64,000 bases of DNA from Pirellulales bacterium (GCA_019636335.1 JAHBXR010000002.1:393052-457051), one strand, 5' to 3'; counted from the first letter of the stretch, positions 25,969 through 35,626 are shown. Made by a program: numbers and translations. The notes: generated by a model from the letters alone, not told the origin.

Positions 25969-26137
25969 GCTTCCATCCGTATGCGGTGAGGAATGGGCCA
26001 TCTTCGCCCACAACACGCGCTCGGCGTGCGTCGCGAACATGGCTGAGGTTGAATCGTGAACCGGCAAGTCGCGGAAAGAGGTCGCTCGACGACTGGCAGT
26101 CGCTCCCTCGTGTCATCGTGCGCTGGCGCGCGAGCGA

Positions 26138-26248
26138 CTACGAACGAGTCGTCACCAGGAAGCCCACCAGCGACAGCACCGACGTGACGAGCAGGAAGAT
26201 CGTCTCGTAAGCGCCGCTGATCATGTCGATCGGCAGAATGGGATACAT
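26138..26248 (-). CDS. Small 36-residue membrane protein in the tad locus
   Basis: A short ORF of 36 codons plus TAG (ATG at 26248). The protein begins MYPILPIDMISGAYETIF, then a single membrane segment, FLLVTSVLSLVGFLV, then a short TTRS tail. A purine-rich GAGAG lies ~9 nt before the ATG. It lies after the flp terminator and before tadV, so it is part of the same transcript. It resembles neither a prepilin (no Glu5 pattern) nor a known Tad protein. Whether it is a missing small assembly factor or a leader peptide cannot be told. Confidence 0.6.
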   Translation of the reverse strand: MYPILPIDMISGAYETIFLLVTSVLSLVGFLVTTRS

Positions 26249-26419
26249 CGAGGTTTCTCTCTACGGCTGGTCGGGTGGGCCGGCGTGATCGCGTGACACA
26301 ACGAATTCGCGCACGCTGCGCAAGCCGGCTCTATCGCAAACATAGGTCGCGGAACGAAGACGCGCCGGCGAACAATCTCCACGCGGTGGCGAATCGCGAC
26401 GAGCTTCGCGCCGCGCAAT

Positions 26420-26458
26420 AAAAAACCCTTGGGGGCCCGAACGCCGGGCCCCCAAGGG
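26420..26458 (-). terminator. Terminator/attenuator after flp
   Basis: On the minus strand, a 14-bp GC-rich stem (CCCTTGGGGGCCCG at 26445-26458 paired with 26426-26439) with a 5-nt loop is followed by six U. It lies between flp and the remaining tad genes. A partial terminator here would keep pilin expression above that of the assembly genes. Confidence 0.85.
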
Positions 26459-26508
26459 AACGATCCGTGGCGTAATTTGCGACGCACGGCTCGTGACAGG
26501 GCGGACAA

Positions 26509-26694
26509 CTAGGTGCCGGAGCCGCCGATCGAGCCGGCCACGTTCTGGAACGTGGTGTTCGCGTTCTGACCGATCTGGTTAATGGCGGCCAAGCAGACGA
26601 TCACGATCAACGCCAGCATCACGGCGTACTCGACCGCGGTCGGGCCATCTTCCGAAACCAGGAAACGTTGGACTTTCTTGGCGAGCAGACTCAT
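26509..26694 (-). CDS. Flp-family type IVb pilin
   Basis: A 61-residue pilin precursor starting at ATG 26694 (MSLLAKKVQRFLVSEDGPTA). The prepilin leader is basic, with the typical motif SEDGPTAVEYAVMLALIVIVCLA; the cleavage site is after the Gly of EDG, with Glu5 and Tyr6 of the mature protein conserved (A-V-E-Y). The mature pilin is only about 44 residues, as for Flp. It is the first gene of the tad locus; its own terminator follows at 26420-26458. Confidence 0.95.
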   Translation of the reverse strand: MSLLAKKVQRFLVSEDGPTAVEYAVMLALIVIVCLAAINQIGQNANTTFQNVAGSIGGSGT

Positions 26695-27295
26695 GGTGTT
26701 CCTCGGATCTTTCTTTGTGGCGACCCAGTACTCTGGAAGACAAGCTTCACTACTCGATGCGCCATGTTGAAACAAATGTGGGTCCCGGGTGGTACGGCGC
26801 CAAATGGGTCTTTGACGTCGGCCTGCCGATGTACCTCCGGAACCCAATGTTACAAACGCGCCTCTCGCCATTCGGCGTGCCTGCGGAAACGACCACTCGC
26901 GCGGTCACGGGTCTCGTACCGCCACGCGAACGCGCGACGCCACGATTCCCTTCCCTTCGGCAGCCAGGCTTCCGCACGAACGATGCCGTACGGCCCTTGG
27001 CTTTGCGTCCCGGCCTGACGACCGGTTTGCCTTTGTCGAGGACGATGAGGCGGCAGGCCTTGCTCAGGCCTCTCTCACAGTCACGATGTGAAACACGAAA
27101 CTTCAAGAAAGGACCTGCGGAGCAGATTTGCGTCTGCGTCCGCTGAGACAGTTCGTCGATGCGTTCTGCCTCTGGAGTGAACACTAGGTCAACTTCATCT
27201 GCTGTCAAATCGACGAGTTCAAGAAATCTGAGAATTATCTACTCGTAAGGGATATGACAGGCTTGACGCCTCTGGCGCCACGACGATCAACGACT
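26695..27295. other. Intergenic region upstream of flp
   Basis: No convincing gene. A minus-strand ORF (26750-27208, 152 codons) and others in this stretch have no recognisable domain. The flp promoter must lie here, but I could not single it out. Confidence 0.3.
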
Positions 27296-27452
27296 TAGCA
27301 GTCCGTTGAAAAACTCAACGGACTGCGACATCGCAGGGATGCGGTGACAAAATAGCGACGTAAGTCGTTATTTTGCGAGCCGTGCGGAGCTTTGCTCCGC
27401 ACTTGGCGAGGTTGAAAAATGCCCACGAGGGCATTTTTCAACAGGCTGTTAG
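27296..27452. mobile_element. MITE-like element
   Basis: Imperfect terminal inverted repeats: TTAGCAGTCCGTTGAAAAA at the left (27295-27313) and, reading inwards from the right, CTAACAGCCTGTTGAAAAA (27434-27452). The interior holds several hairpins (GCAGTCCGTTGA/TCAACGGACTGC, GCGGAGCTTTGCTCCGC, ATGCCCACGAGGGCAT). It is 157 nt and non-coding. The TGTTGAAAAA ends resemble IS termini. The right end supplies the TAA of the glycosyltransferase gene. Confidence 0.65.
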
Positions 27453-29137
27453 GGCGATGCCCCCGGCGACGAAGTGTCCCGCGCCGCGCCCGTTGCCATG
27501 CGGCCGCGCTCGAGCAGCACCAGAATCGGCCGTCCCGCGTAATCGAGCACCGACGATTCGACCACGTCCTCCCAGCGATCGGCGAGCTCGCGCCGGTGCT
27601 GCAGGTGCGCCTCGCTGTCGGCGAAATCGACGTACCAGCGTTCGTCGGATGGCCGGTTGTCATCGGCTTCCCAGACGACCGAGATCTCGCGATCGTCCGA
27701 CGCGAGATAGGCGAGCGGCCAGTAGTTCCACCACTCGCCGGCGACGATCTGCGCCGGCGCGCCGCTCTGGTGCCGCGTCAGGATCCGATCGAGCACGGCC
27801 TGCTTCGGCTCCACGGCCGCCGTGCGGAACGTCTGCTGCGATTCTCCACCGGTCTGGTGCATGAAATGGAAATAGCTGGCGTGGAAATCGGCCAGCATCA
27901 GCCAGGCGAGCGCGAGGAGAGCGACCGTGGCAAGTCTTCCCGAGCGGCCCGGTCGCAGCAGCAAAGCGCTGGCCCGCGTAACGAGCAACACCCCCGGCAA
28001 GAGCAGGCACAGGCCGTAGCGTTCCCAGTGAGGGCGAATCGCCTCGGGCCCCGCCACCAGCAGAAACCCGCCCGTCGTCGCGAGCCAGCCCGCGAGCAAA
28101 CCCCAGTCGGCGGCGTCGTTCTTGCGACGCAATTCGAGCCCTACCAGCACGGCGGACCCCGCGAACAAGGCGAGCGTCAGCCCGTCCAGCCAGCCAAAAT
28201 CGTACGGCCACGCGGGACTGGTGATGGTCTCCGCACCGTGCGACCCGGCGATGTAGCGATAGATCGTGGTCCCTTGAAACAGACGTCCGTAGTTCCGGGC
28301 GAATTCGCCTAGACCCGCGGGACTCGTGGCGTCGATGCGGCCGATGCTCAGCACCGTACGACCGAACCAGGAGGCAAACGCCGCCAGCAATACGACGCCG
28401 ATCGCGGCGAAGCCGGTTTTCCACGGGCCGAATGACCGCACGCGCGCCTGCCACTCGTGCCGGCGCTCGACGAGCGGCACCGCCACCAAGAAGCCCCCCA
28501 GGAAGACGTTCGTGGGATGGACCAGGTAGGCGGCGCCATAGCCCACGCAGGCAAGGGCGAACCAACGCCAGCGACGTGCGGGCTCGGCCAGCATCAGCAG
28601 GGCGGGATACACAACCAGCGTGCTCGCGGCCAGGGTCTGGCAGGTGTCCCAGGCGAATCGGCTATAGGCGATATCGATCGGTAGTACGGCCAGGATCGAG
28701 GTCGAAATCCAGGCAGCGGTATCGCCGAGTAGACGACGGCACAGCAGGTAGTTCAGCACCAGCGCCGTCAGTCCACTGACCACGGCGATCAGGCGCAAGG
28801 TCACGAACGAAGGAGGCCAGATGGCGTGAATCGCGACTTGTGGAAAGAAGAAAAATGGGTTCACGACGTTGCCCGTGGGCGTATGCCACACGATCGGCTC
28901 ACCCTGCAGAAGCCGCACAGCCCTCACCGCGTACTCGGCTTCATCGCCGTTGATGCCCGGCAGGTGTCCCAATTCCCAAACTCGAAACCACAGTGCAGTG
29001 CCCAGCAGCGCCACGACGTTCAGCAGCACGAACAGGCGCCAAGCGCGCGGGCTTTGTACGTTGCGCTGCGACGTGGCCGAGCGGTATTCGTCTACCGCTC
29101 GAGGGCACGATTCGACCGGAGCGGTGGCAAGCGACAT
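27449..29137 (-). CDS. GT39-type membrane glycosyltransferase (ArnT/PMT-like)
   Basis: A 562-residue multi-pass protein with the N-terminal first membrane segment at ~33-50 and then NGDEAEYA, the conserved acidic motif of the first external loop in ArnT/GT39-type enzymes, which use lipid-linked sugars. About 10-12 membrane segments can be seen. The C-terminal 120 residues form a soluble domain. The stop codon lies in the right end of a MITE-like element, so the original C-terminus may have been altered. The donor and acceptor are not known. Confidence 0.82.
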   Translation of the reverse strand: MSLATAPVESCPRAVDEYRSATSQRNVQSPRAWRLFVLLNVVALLGTALWFRVWELGHLPGINGDEAEYAVRAVRLLQGEPIVWHTPTGNVVNPFFFFPQVAIHAIWPPSFVTLRLIAVVSGLTALVLNYLLCRRLLGDTAAWISTSILAVLPIDIAYSRFAWDTCQTLAASTLVVYPALLMLAEPARRWRWFALACVGYGAAYLVHPTNVFLGGFLVAVPLVERRHEWQARVRSFGPWKTGFAAIGVVLLAAFASWFGRTVLSIGRIDATSPAGLGEFARNYGRLFQGTTIYRYIAGSHGAETITSPAWPYDFGWLDGLTLALFAGSAVLVGLELRRKNDAADWGLLAGWLATTGGFLLVAGPEAIRPHWERYGLCLLLPGVLLVTRASALLLRPGRSGRLATVALLALAWLMLADFHASYFHFMHQTGGESQQTFRTAAVEPKQAVLDRILTRHQSGAPAQIVAGEWWNYWPLAYLASDDREISVVWEADDNRPSDERWYVDFADSEAHLQHRRELADRWEDVVESSVLDYAGRPILVLLERGRMATGAARDTSSPGASP

Positions 29138-29191
29138 GGAATGCCGGAGGGAAAAGGGAAGGTGGGCGCGGCGGGCAAATCGCGGTGGGAG

Positions 29192-29296
29192 TTATTCATG
29201 CCTGCGCGGCAAATGAACCTGGCGCAGCGTTCGACGAACGGGGGGACGGGCTCCCGTTGGTCCCCCTCGGGTCACCCGTGGCGCAGGCATCAATAA
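29192..29296. repeat. Inverted-repeat element (TTATTxATGCCTGCGC ends)
   Basis: The left arm TTATTCATGCCTGCGC (29192-29207) and the right arm (29281-29296, complement TTATTGATGCCTGCGC) match at 15 of 16 positions. They enclose 73 nt with an inner inverted segment (ACGGGCTCCCGT). It lies in the gap between the GT39 gene and the cyclase-like gene; no ORF. Confidence 0.6.
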
Positions 29297-29437
29297 AGCC
29301 GCTCACTAAGCTATCTTTTTTGCAGCGGCATGTTGCGCCGACGCGACAAATAGTCGGTCGTAGGGGCCGTGCGGTTTGGCGCGAAGGCAAGACCCGCTTC
29401 GCCGTGAGAATCATTCGCTATCTCGGAGTGTTGGGAC

Positions 29438-30319
29438 GTGGCGTGGCTTGATACGATTCTCGATACCCTCGCCCGGCGGCCGGTCTGCGGTTATGTCGTG
29501 GGAGGAGAGCCCTTCAGCGAACCGACGGCGCTCGCGGCGCTGGCGCTCGTTGCCCAGGAACGAATCGCGTCCGCGCGTCCCGCCCTCGACTGGCTCGCCG
29601 AGTTGCAGACCAGCGAGGGTATGCTCGGGTTGAACCACGACGAGCCGTGGCCGCATTGGCCGACGAGCCTCGCCCTGTTGGCTTGGCTTGCCGCGGGAGA
29701 CGATGTCCGCTACGGCCAGTCGATTCGTCGAGCCGCCGCCTGGTTGTTGACGATCGAAGGTCAACCGGTGCCAGAGTCGGACGCCATCGGTCACGACGTC
29801 ACGCTCGTCGGCTGGCCTTGGGTCGAGACGACGCATTCCTGGATGGAGCCGACCGCCTGGACGGTGCTCGCCCTGCGCGCCGCTGGCTCTGCCGATCATC
29901 CGCGCGTCCGCGAGGGAACGCGACTGCTCGTCGATCGATTGCTGCCATCCGGCGGCGCGAACTACGGCAACACGTACGTTCTCCATCAGGAATTGCGACC
30001 CCAGGTCGCGCCGACCGGCGTGACGATGATGGCGCTGGCGCAGCTTCCGGCGGCGGACGCGCGCGTGAACGCCTCGCTCGACTATCTAACGCATACGCTC
30101 GGTCCCCACGAGGCCGCGATTTCGTTGGCCTGGGGGCTACTCGGACTGGCCGCTTTCCGGCGAGTGCCGGAGGCCGCCGGAACGTGGCTTCGCATGAGCG
30201 CCGTTCGCACGTTGAGCGGTGGACGCGAGCCGATTCGACTGGCGGCGCTGGCCCTGGCGGCGCCACTGCAAGAGTCCCCCTTGATTCGTCTGCTCGAGCG
30301 CACGGAGGCCGCCACATGA
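29438..30319 (+). CDS. Prenyltransferase/squalene-oxidase-repeat (cyclase-like) protein
   Basis: A 293-residue alpha/alpha-toroid-type protein. Repeated helical pairs with W/L patterns (ALAALALVAQE; WPTSLALLAWLAAGDD; EPTAWTVLALRAAG; VTMMALAQL; AISLAWGLLGLAAF) resemble QW-type and prenyltransferase repeats. The DxDD of squalene-hopene cyclase is not found, so cyclase activity is doubtful. The stop overlaps the ATG of the DUF362 gene by 4 nt; the pair is likely co-translated. Confidence 0.75.
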   Translation: MAWLDTILDTLARRPVCGYVVGGEPFSEPTALAALALVAQERIASARPALDWLAELQTSEGMLGLNHDEPWPHWPTSLALLAWLAAGDDVRYGQSIRRAAAWLLTIEGQPVPESDAIGHDVTLVGWPWVETTHSWMEPTAWTVLALRAAGSADHPRVREGTRLLVDRLLPSGGANYGNTYVLHQELRPQVAPTGVTMMALAQLPAADARVNASLDYLTHTLGPHEAAISLAWGLLGLAAFRRVPEAAGTWLRMSAVRTLSGGREPIRLAALALAAPLQESPLIRLLERTEAAT

Positions 30320-31398
30320 CGCACGATCTGCTCCCGCCGCCGAGCCCGTCAGCGTCGCAACCGGCCACGTATCCCTGTGGCACGCCGATCGGCACGCCCC
30401 CGCTGGATCGCCGCGCGCTGTTGATTTCGGGGGGCACGGCCGTGGCGGGATTGCTCGGCTACACCCTGCTGCGCGGCAACGGGGGCGAGAAGTCCCCCGT
30501 GTTCTTGGCACGCCATCAGCGTTACGACGGCCCACTGGCGCAGACGATTCGCGAGGGCTTGCTCGCCGTCGGTTTCGATCCCGCGTCCATTCGTGGCAAG
30601 CGCGTGTTGCTGAAGCCCAATCTCGTCGAGCCGAATCGCCACGTGCCGCAGATGACGACGCATCCGGCCATGATCGTCGCCGCGGCCGACGCCTTTCGCG
30701 GCTGGGGGGCGTCGGTCGTCGTGGGCGAAGGTTCGGGGCACGTCCGCGATACCGAGGCGATTCTCGGCGAGTCGGGAGTCGGCGAGGCCCTGCGCGACGC
30801 GGGGCTCGAGTTCGTCGACCTCAACTACGATGCGATGGGGGCCGTGCCGAATCGGGGCAAAGTCAGCAAGCTGACCGAGCTGCACCTGCCACGCACCCTG
30901 CTCGAGGCCCACCTGGTCGTCTCGCTCCCCAAGCTTAAAACCCATCACTGGGTCGGCATCACCGCCTCGCTGAAGAACATGTATGGCGTCTTGCCAGGCA
31001 TCAAGTATGGCTGGCCGAAGAACGTGCTCCATCACGCGGGCATTCCACAAACCGTGGTCGATATCAACGCCTCGCTGCCTCCCACGATCGGCATCGTCGA
31101 TGGCATACTCTGCATGGAAGGAGACGGGCCCATCATGGGCACGCCCAAGCCGATGGGGCTCGTCGCCGTCGGGCTCGATCGCGTGGCGCTCGACGCGACG
31201 CTCGCACGGATTATGGGGATCGAGCCGGTGAAGCTTACCTATCTGCAGTTGGCCAGTGGCCGGTTGGGCGACATTGCCGATCGTCGGATCGTGCAACGCG
31301 GCGAACGTTGGCAGCAACTCGTCTCTCCCTTCCAGATCCTCGACTGGCCCCACTTGCGCGGAATGCGGTCCGACGTGACCGGCGTCCGGGTGACCTGA
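30316..31398 (+). CDS. DUF362-domain protein with Tat-like N-terminus
   Basis: A 360-residue protein starting at ATG 30316. Residues 30-55 contain DRRALLISGGTAVAGLLGY, resembling a twin-arginine-type signal in which RR precedes a hydrophobic stretch. The DUF362 part starts with KRVLLKPNLVEPNRH and includes LPKLKTHHWVGITASLKNMYGVLPG. Homologues include Fe-S-type proteins, but no CxxCxxC cluster is present here. Translationally coupled to the upstream cyclase-like gene. Function unknown. Confidence 0.85.
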   Translation: MTHDLLPPPSPSASQPATYPCGTPIGTPPLDRRALLISGGTAVAGLLGYTLLRGNGGEKSPVFLARHQRYDGPLAQTIREGLLAVGFDPASIRGKRVLLKPNLVEPNRHVPQMTTHPAMIVAAADAFRGWGASVVVGEGSGHVRDTEAILGESGVGEALRDAGLEFVDLNYDAMGAVPNRGKVSKLTELHLPRTLLEAHLVVSLPKLKTHHWVGITASLKNMYGVLPGIKYGWPKNVLHHAGIPQTVVDINASLPPTIGIVDGILCMEGDGPIMGTPKPMGLVAVGLDRVALDATLARIMGIEPVKLTYLQLASGRLGDIADRRIVQRGERWQQLVSPFQILDWPHLRGMRSDVTGVRVT

Positions 31399-31529
31399 CG
31401 GGGGCGTTACGACTTCGGGTTTCGCGAAAGGCTCGATTTTCGCAGCGGCGTCGCCCCTGGCGCCATCGCCGGGCGACCTATGGTTGTAGGTGGCGGAGAT
31501 TCCGCGCGCCTTTCCCAAACCGCGGCACG

Positions 31530-33761
31530 ATGCAAACGTCCGAACAACAAACCACACGCGAAACGAACGCCGAACGACGCCTGTTCGACGTGGTGCTGGT
31601 GGCCTGCGCCCTGCTGCTGGTGGCGCTGGCCTTGCCGTTTGTGCGTGGCGAGGTCTACACGCACGACGATCTCGGGGCGATGCACCTCCCCCTGCGCGCG
31701 TTCTATGCCACCTGTCTGGCCCAGGGAGATGCGTTCGATTGGCTGCCACATCTCTACGGTGGGGTGTACCTCACCGGTGAAGGGCAGACCGGTTCTTACC
31801 ATCCCTTTCATCTGCTGCTTTACCGGTGGCTCCCCTTTGCCGCGGCGTTCGATCTCGAACTGATCTCGAGCTATGTGTGGATGCTCGTCGGAAGCTACTT
31901 GTTCCTGGCCCGCCGTCTGCGGCAGCGTGCCGCCGCGCTCTTCGGTGCGCTGCTGTTTACGTTCTCGGGATTCAATCTGCTGCACCTCGCGCACATGAAT
32001 GGCGTGGCGGTGGTGGCGCATCTGCCGTGGCTGCTGTGGACGACCGATTGGCTTCTCACGGCGCAAAAAGGCTGGCGCGTCGTCGCGGCCGAATCGGCAA
32101 CAGTCCTCTTGTTCGCCTCGCAATTGCTGCTCGGTTATCCGCAATACGTCTGGTTCAACACGCTCGCGCTCGTGGCCTTTGCCGGCTACCTGGCCTATCT
32201 GGGCGAGGTGCGCCGCGGCGCGTGGCGCTGGTGGGCAATCGCTCTCGGCCTGGGCGTGCTTGCCGGAGGCGTGCAACTTCTGCCGAGCTTCGATGCCCTG
32301 GAGCACGCCGCGCGCCGCGAAGCCTCGCCCGAATATGCCCACTGGGGATCGCTCGCGCCGGTGAATGTGGTGCAACTCGTGGCGCCGTACCTCACGCGGA
32401 CGCGTGTCGTCGGGCAAAACACGCACGAGCTGGGGCTTTACGCGGGCGCGGTAACATTCCTACTGGCGCTGTGGCTGGCCGTTTCCTCGCGCTGCCGCCC
32501 CGTGGCTCGCTTGTTCGGACGGGCCGCCCTCGGCCTGGCGTGCGTGGCATTGATTTTGGCCATGGGGCAATACGGCCTCGTTTATGAATTGCAGACGATG
32601 CTGCCCCTCGTGGGCAGCTTCCGTTTCCCCTGCCGGGCCATTGTGCTCGTTCACTTCGCGCTGGCCGTGGCGGCCGCCGTGGCGTTTGCCGAATTGTGGC
32701 GACTTGCCGACCGGCGCGAAGAGATTCCCCGCCGCGAACAGGTGGCTATCTGGAGTGGCACGGCGTTGTCGCTGTTGGCCATCTTGTATGCCTGGCTCGC
32801 TTGGGATCACGTTTACCTGGCGTCCCTCCCCTTGATGCTGGCCGGTCCTACGCTTTTTTTCTTCGCCGGCGTGGCGATTTCGCTGCTCTTGCGCCGGGGC
32901 CGTCTTGGGGCGCATTTGCTGGTGTGGCTCGCCGCGTTGGATGTGGGTGTGTACGGACTCAGTTATTCTGTCTGGCCGCACGCGGCGACTCTGTCCGACT
33001 ATGTCGCGGCGCAGGCCACGCCGCCGGGTAAAGCGGGTGATCGCTTTGCCGGCGACCTCGCACGCTACCACGAGGTCACCCTGCGCCTGGGCGATCAGGC
33101 GCTGCTCGCCGGCTGGCAGCGCATCGATGGCTATTTGGGGCTCGAGCCGGCGCGTGAGCTCGATTATCGCCAGTTGCCAGCACTGCGTCTGGCCAACGTG
33201 CGCTGGGTCGCGCGTAGCGACGCGGCCGAGCAAATCACCGGACTGACGCGGCACGACGCGCAGTGGTTCGAGCTTGCCAACCCCTTGCCGCGCGTGCGTT
33301 GCGTGTCGCAGGCCATCGTCGACCGCCACCCGCGTTCGGCGGTGAACGGCGTGGCGCTCGATCGAACGGCGGTCGTTGAAGAACCGCTCGAGCTCGAATC
33401 CGGAACGCCCGGCCGTGCCGCACTCGTCGCCGAACGACCGGGCCAGCTCGACCTCAGTGTCGAGGCGCCGGGGCGGCAGTTGCTCGTCATTGCCGAGAGC
33501 TTTCATCGTGGTTGGCAGGCGACGATCGACGAGCGACCGGCGCCGGTGCTGCGCACGAATGGCGATTTCATGGGGGTCGTCGTGCCCGCCGGCCGGCACG
33601 AAGTGGCCTTGCGTTTTCGTCCTCCCAGTCTGCGTGGTGGTGTCGCGTTGTCGTTGTTGGGACTGATGTTGGCGGGTGGGTTGTATGCGGGCCGCATGAT
33701 GTGGGTGCGGCGCTCTGGGGAAACCGATCGAAGGATCTCGCGAGATGAAATCGCACGCTGA
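31530..33761 (+). CDS. YfhO-like large membrane protein
   Basis: A 743-residue protein (ATG 31530, MQTSEQQTTRE). About 12 membrane segments, with early THDDLGAMHLPLR and HPFHLLLYRWLPF, reminiscent of YfhO/lipid-linked glycosyltransferases. The C-terminal ~150 residues are soluble, with ESFHRGWQATIDERPAPVLRTNG and PAGRHEVALRFRPPS, typical of the YfhO tail. The tail and the last membrane helix run to 33761, overlapping the GT2 gene by 17 nt, so the two are likely a pair. Confidence 0.85.
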   Translation: MQTSEQQTTRETNAERRLFDVVLVACALLLVALALPFVRGEVYTHDDLGAMHLPLRAFYATCLAQGDAFDWLPHLYGGVYLTGEGQTGSYHPFHLLLYRWLPFAAAFDLELISSYVWMLVGSYLFLARRLRQRAAALFGALLFTFSGFNLLHLAHMNGVAVVAHLPWLLWTTDWLLTAQKGWRVVAAESATVLLFASQLLLGYPQYVWFNTLALVAFAGYLAYLGEVRRGAWRWWAIALGLGVLAGGVQLLPSFDALEHAARREASPEYAHWGSLAPVNVVQLVAPYLTRTRVVGQNTHELGLYAGAVTFLLALWLAVSSRCRPVARLFGRAALGLACVALILAMGQYGLVYELQTMLPLVGSFRFPCRAIVLVHFALAVAAAVAFAELWRLADRREEIPRREQVAIWSGTALSLLAILYAWLAWDHVYLASLPLMLAGPTLFFFAGVAISLLLRRGRLGAHLLVWLAALDVGVYGLSYSVWPHAATLSDYVAAQATPPGKAGDRFAGDLARYHEVTLRLGDQALLAGWQRIDGYLGLEPARELDYRQLPALRLANVRWVARSDAAEQITGLTRHDAQWFELANPLPRVRCVSQAIVDRHPRSAVNGVALDRTAVVEEPLELESGTPGRAALVAERPGQLDLSVEAPGRQLLVIAESFHRGWQATIDERPAPVLRTNGDFMGVVVPAGRHEVALRFRPPSLRGGVALSLLGLMLAGGLYAGRMMWVRRSGETDRRISRDEIAR

Positions 33762-34947
33762 ACTGCCGCGCAAGCCGCGCGACGAGACGCTCGTCAGCCT
33801 GGTGCTGCCCGTCTACAACGAGCAAAACGTGCTTGGCGGCCTGCTCGACTCATTGATTCGCGCCGTCACCCCGTGTGGCATGCGCTACGAGATCCTCTTC
33901 GTCAACGATGGCTCGCGCGACGACAGTCCGCGGATTCTCGATTGCCTGGCGGCCGAGAACCCCCACGTGCGCGTTCTGCATCTCTCACGCAACTTCGGAC
34001 ATCAGGCGGCCGTCCAAGCGGGATTGGCGCACGCGCAGGGCGATGCCATTATCTTGATGGATGCCGACCTGCAGGATGCCCCCGAGGCGATCGTGCGCTT
34101 CGTCGATGCCTGGCTTGCCGGTTACGACGTCGTCTACGCCATTCGCACCGATCGCAAAGAGAGCTTGCCGAAACGCGTGCTCTTCACGGCCTTCTATCGC
34201 CTGCTGGCCGCCATCTCGACGACTCGCATGCCGCTCGATGCCGGCAACTTCGGACTGATCGATCGCCGCGTCGCGCGCGAAATCGTCGGCCTGAGCGAGC
34301 GCGACCGCTACTATGCCGGTCTGCGGGCGTGGGTCGGCTTTCGGCAGAAGGGTATCGAGGTCGAACGGGGCGCCCGGTACGACGATCAGCCCCGAGTTTC
34401 GTTCTGGGGGCTGGTGCGACTGGCCAAAACGGCGATCTTCTCCTTCTCGGCCGCGCCATTGGCGCTGTTCCAGATCATTGGCCTCGTGGCGACGGTGATC
34501 TTCCTCGTCTCGGGCATCGTCGGAGCAGGGCAGTGGGGCCTCGCCGACGGTGCCGCCCCGTGGGTCTTGCCGATACTCGGCGCCAGCTTCTTCGCCGCGC
34601 TCAACGCGCTGGGGATCGCCATGCTGGGCGAGTATGTCTTGCGAATCTACGATCAAGTGCGCGGCCGGCCGATCTACCTCGTCGATCGTACCGTCAACTT
34701 CACCACGCGCGAGGAAGAGCTGGCCGTCGAGAGCCGCTTCCTCGAAGCCGCCGCGGTGATTGCCGCCGCGGAACGCGATACGCTCGTCTGGGACGAACCA
34801 TACGCGAGCGAGGCGGATTTCGAAGACGATGTCCAGCATCGAGAGCTGCTTGTCCAGGCAGTGAACCTGTTGGCCACGCTCGACCGGCAGCAGACGACCT
34901 CGCACGCCGGTTTGCAGCCGGTGGACGAAATACCTCTCGCACGCTGA
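33745..34947 (+). CDS. GT2 glycosyltransferase (DPM1/GtrB-like)
   Basis: A 400-residue enzyme. It starts with the GT2 fold: [32 protein letters not shown], and DADLQDAPE for nucleotide-sugar and metal binding. Two membrane helices follow at residues about 240-300 ([55 protein letters not shown]). The extra ~80 C-terminal residues are soluble and not part of the standard family. The likely product is a polyprenyl-phosphate sugar for membrane enzymes such as the preceding YfhO and GT39 proteins (inference). Confidence 0.9.
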   Translation: MKSHAELPRKPRDETLVSLVLPVYNEQNVLGGLLDSLIRAVTPCGMRYEILFVNDGSRDDSPRILDCLAAENPHVRVLHLSRNFGHQAAVQAGLAHAQGDAIILMDADLQDAPEAIVRFVDAWLAGYDVVYAIRTDRKESLPKRVLFTAFYRLLAAISTTRMPLDAGNFGLIDRRVAREIVGLSERDRYYAGLRAWVGFRQKGIEVERGARYDDQPRVSFWGLVRLAKTAIFSFSAAPLALFQIIGLVATVIFLVSGIVGAGQWGLADGAAPWVLPILGASFFAALNALGIAMLGEYVLRIYDQVRGRPIYLVDRTVNFTTREEELAVESRFLEAAAVIAAAERDTLVWDEPYASEADFEDDVQHRELLVQAVNLLATLDRQQTTSHAGLQPVDEIPLAR

Positions 34948-35031
34948 AATCGGGGCCATGTTCCCCAGCAGTGTTCCAGGCCCGGCGCGTTCCTCTCGCG
35001 ACGGCACGGGATGGTTGCCCCCGCTGGCCTC

Positions 35032-35051
35032 TTGCCTCGTCACGCTATAAT
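35032..35051 (+). promoter_or_regulatory. Candidate promoter of msrA
   Basis: A consensus -10, TATAAT, lies at 35046-35051, with weak -35 candidates further upstream. It is 45 nt before the msrA ATG. Only the -10 is convincing. Confidence 0.35.
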
Positions 35052-35096
35052 CGATCGAGGCCGACGTGGCGTGTTCCACTAGCGCGAGGGGATTTC

Positions 35097-35570
35097 ATGG
35101 AAAAAGCAATGTTTGGTGCGGGCTGCTTCTGGGGCGTCGAAGAGACGTTTCGCCAGTTGCCCGGCGTCACGGCCACCGCCGTGGGATACTCTGGCGGACG
35201 CACGCAGAACCCGACTTACCAGGAGGTTTGCTCCGACACGACGGGGCATGCCGAGGTGGTGGAGATCGAGTTCGATCCCGCGCATATCTCCTACGAGCAA
35301 TTGCTCGACGTCTTCTGGCAGAATCACGATCCCACGACGCGCAATCGCCAGGGTCCCGACTTCGGCTCACAGTACCGCTCGGCAATTTTTTATCACCACG
35401 AGGCGCAGCGCGAGGCGGCCCAACGCTCGAAGGAAAAGCTCGATGCCAGCGGCCGTTTTCCCCGCCGGATCGTGACGGAGATCACCCCCGCCGGGGCGTT
35501 CTATCGCGCCGAGGAATACCATCAGCAGTACCTGCAAAAACGTGGGCTGGGTAGCTGCCACGTGCGGTAG
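35097..35570 (+). CDS. msrA: Peptide-methionine (S)-S-oxide reductase
   Basis: A 157-residue protein that repairs oxidised methionine. ATG 35097, preceded by GAGGGGATTTC. The catalytic motif [12 protein letters not shown] and the segments [46 protein letters not shown] and AEEYHQQYL are canonical for MsrA. It has no signal peptide, so it is cytoplasmic. The C-terminal resolving Cys may be the one in GSCHVR. No msrB is fused. Confidence 0.97.
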   Translation: MEKAMFGAGCFWGVEETFRQLPGVTATAVGYSGGRTQNPTYQEVCSDTTGHAEVVEIEFDPAHISYEQLLDVFWQNHDPTTRNRQGPDFGSQYRSAIFYHHEAQREAAQRSKEKLDASGRFPRRIVTEITPAGAFYRAEEYHQQYLQKRGLGSCHVR

Positions 35571-35626
35571 CCGTCTCCGATTCGCCCGTTGAACCCCGGA
35601 CCGCGCGAGCGCGTCGCGGTGCTCGC

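Noticed and set aside
26750..27208. 152-codon minus-strand frame upstream of flp
   Set aside because: No recognisable domain, no ribosome site, and it lies in the probable promoter zone of flp. Left unannotated.
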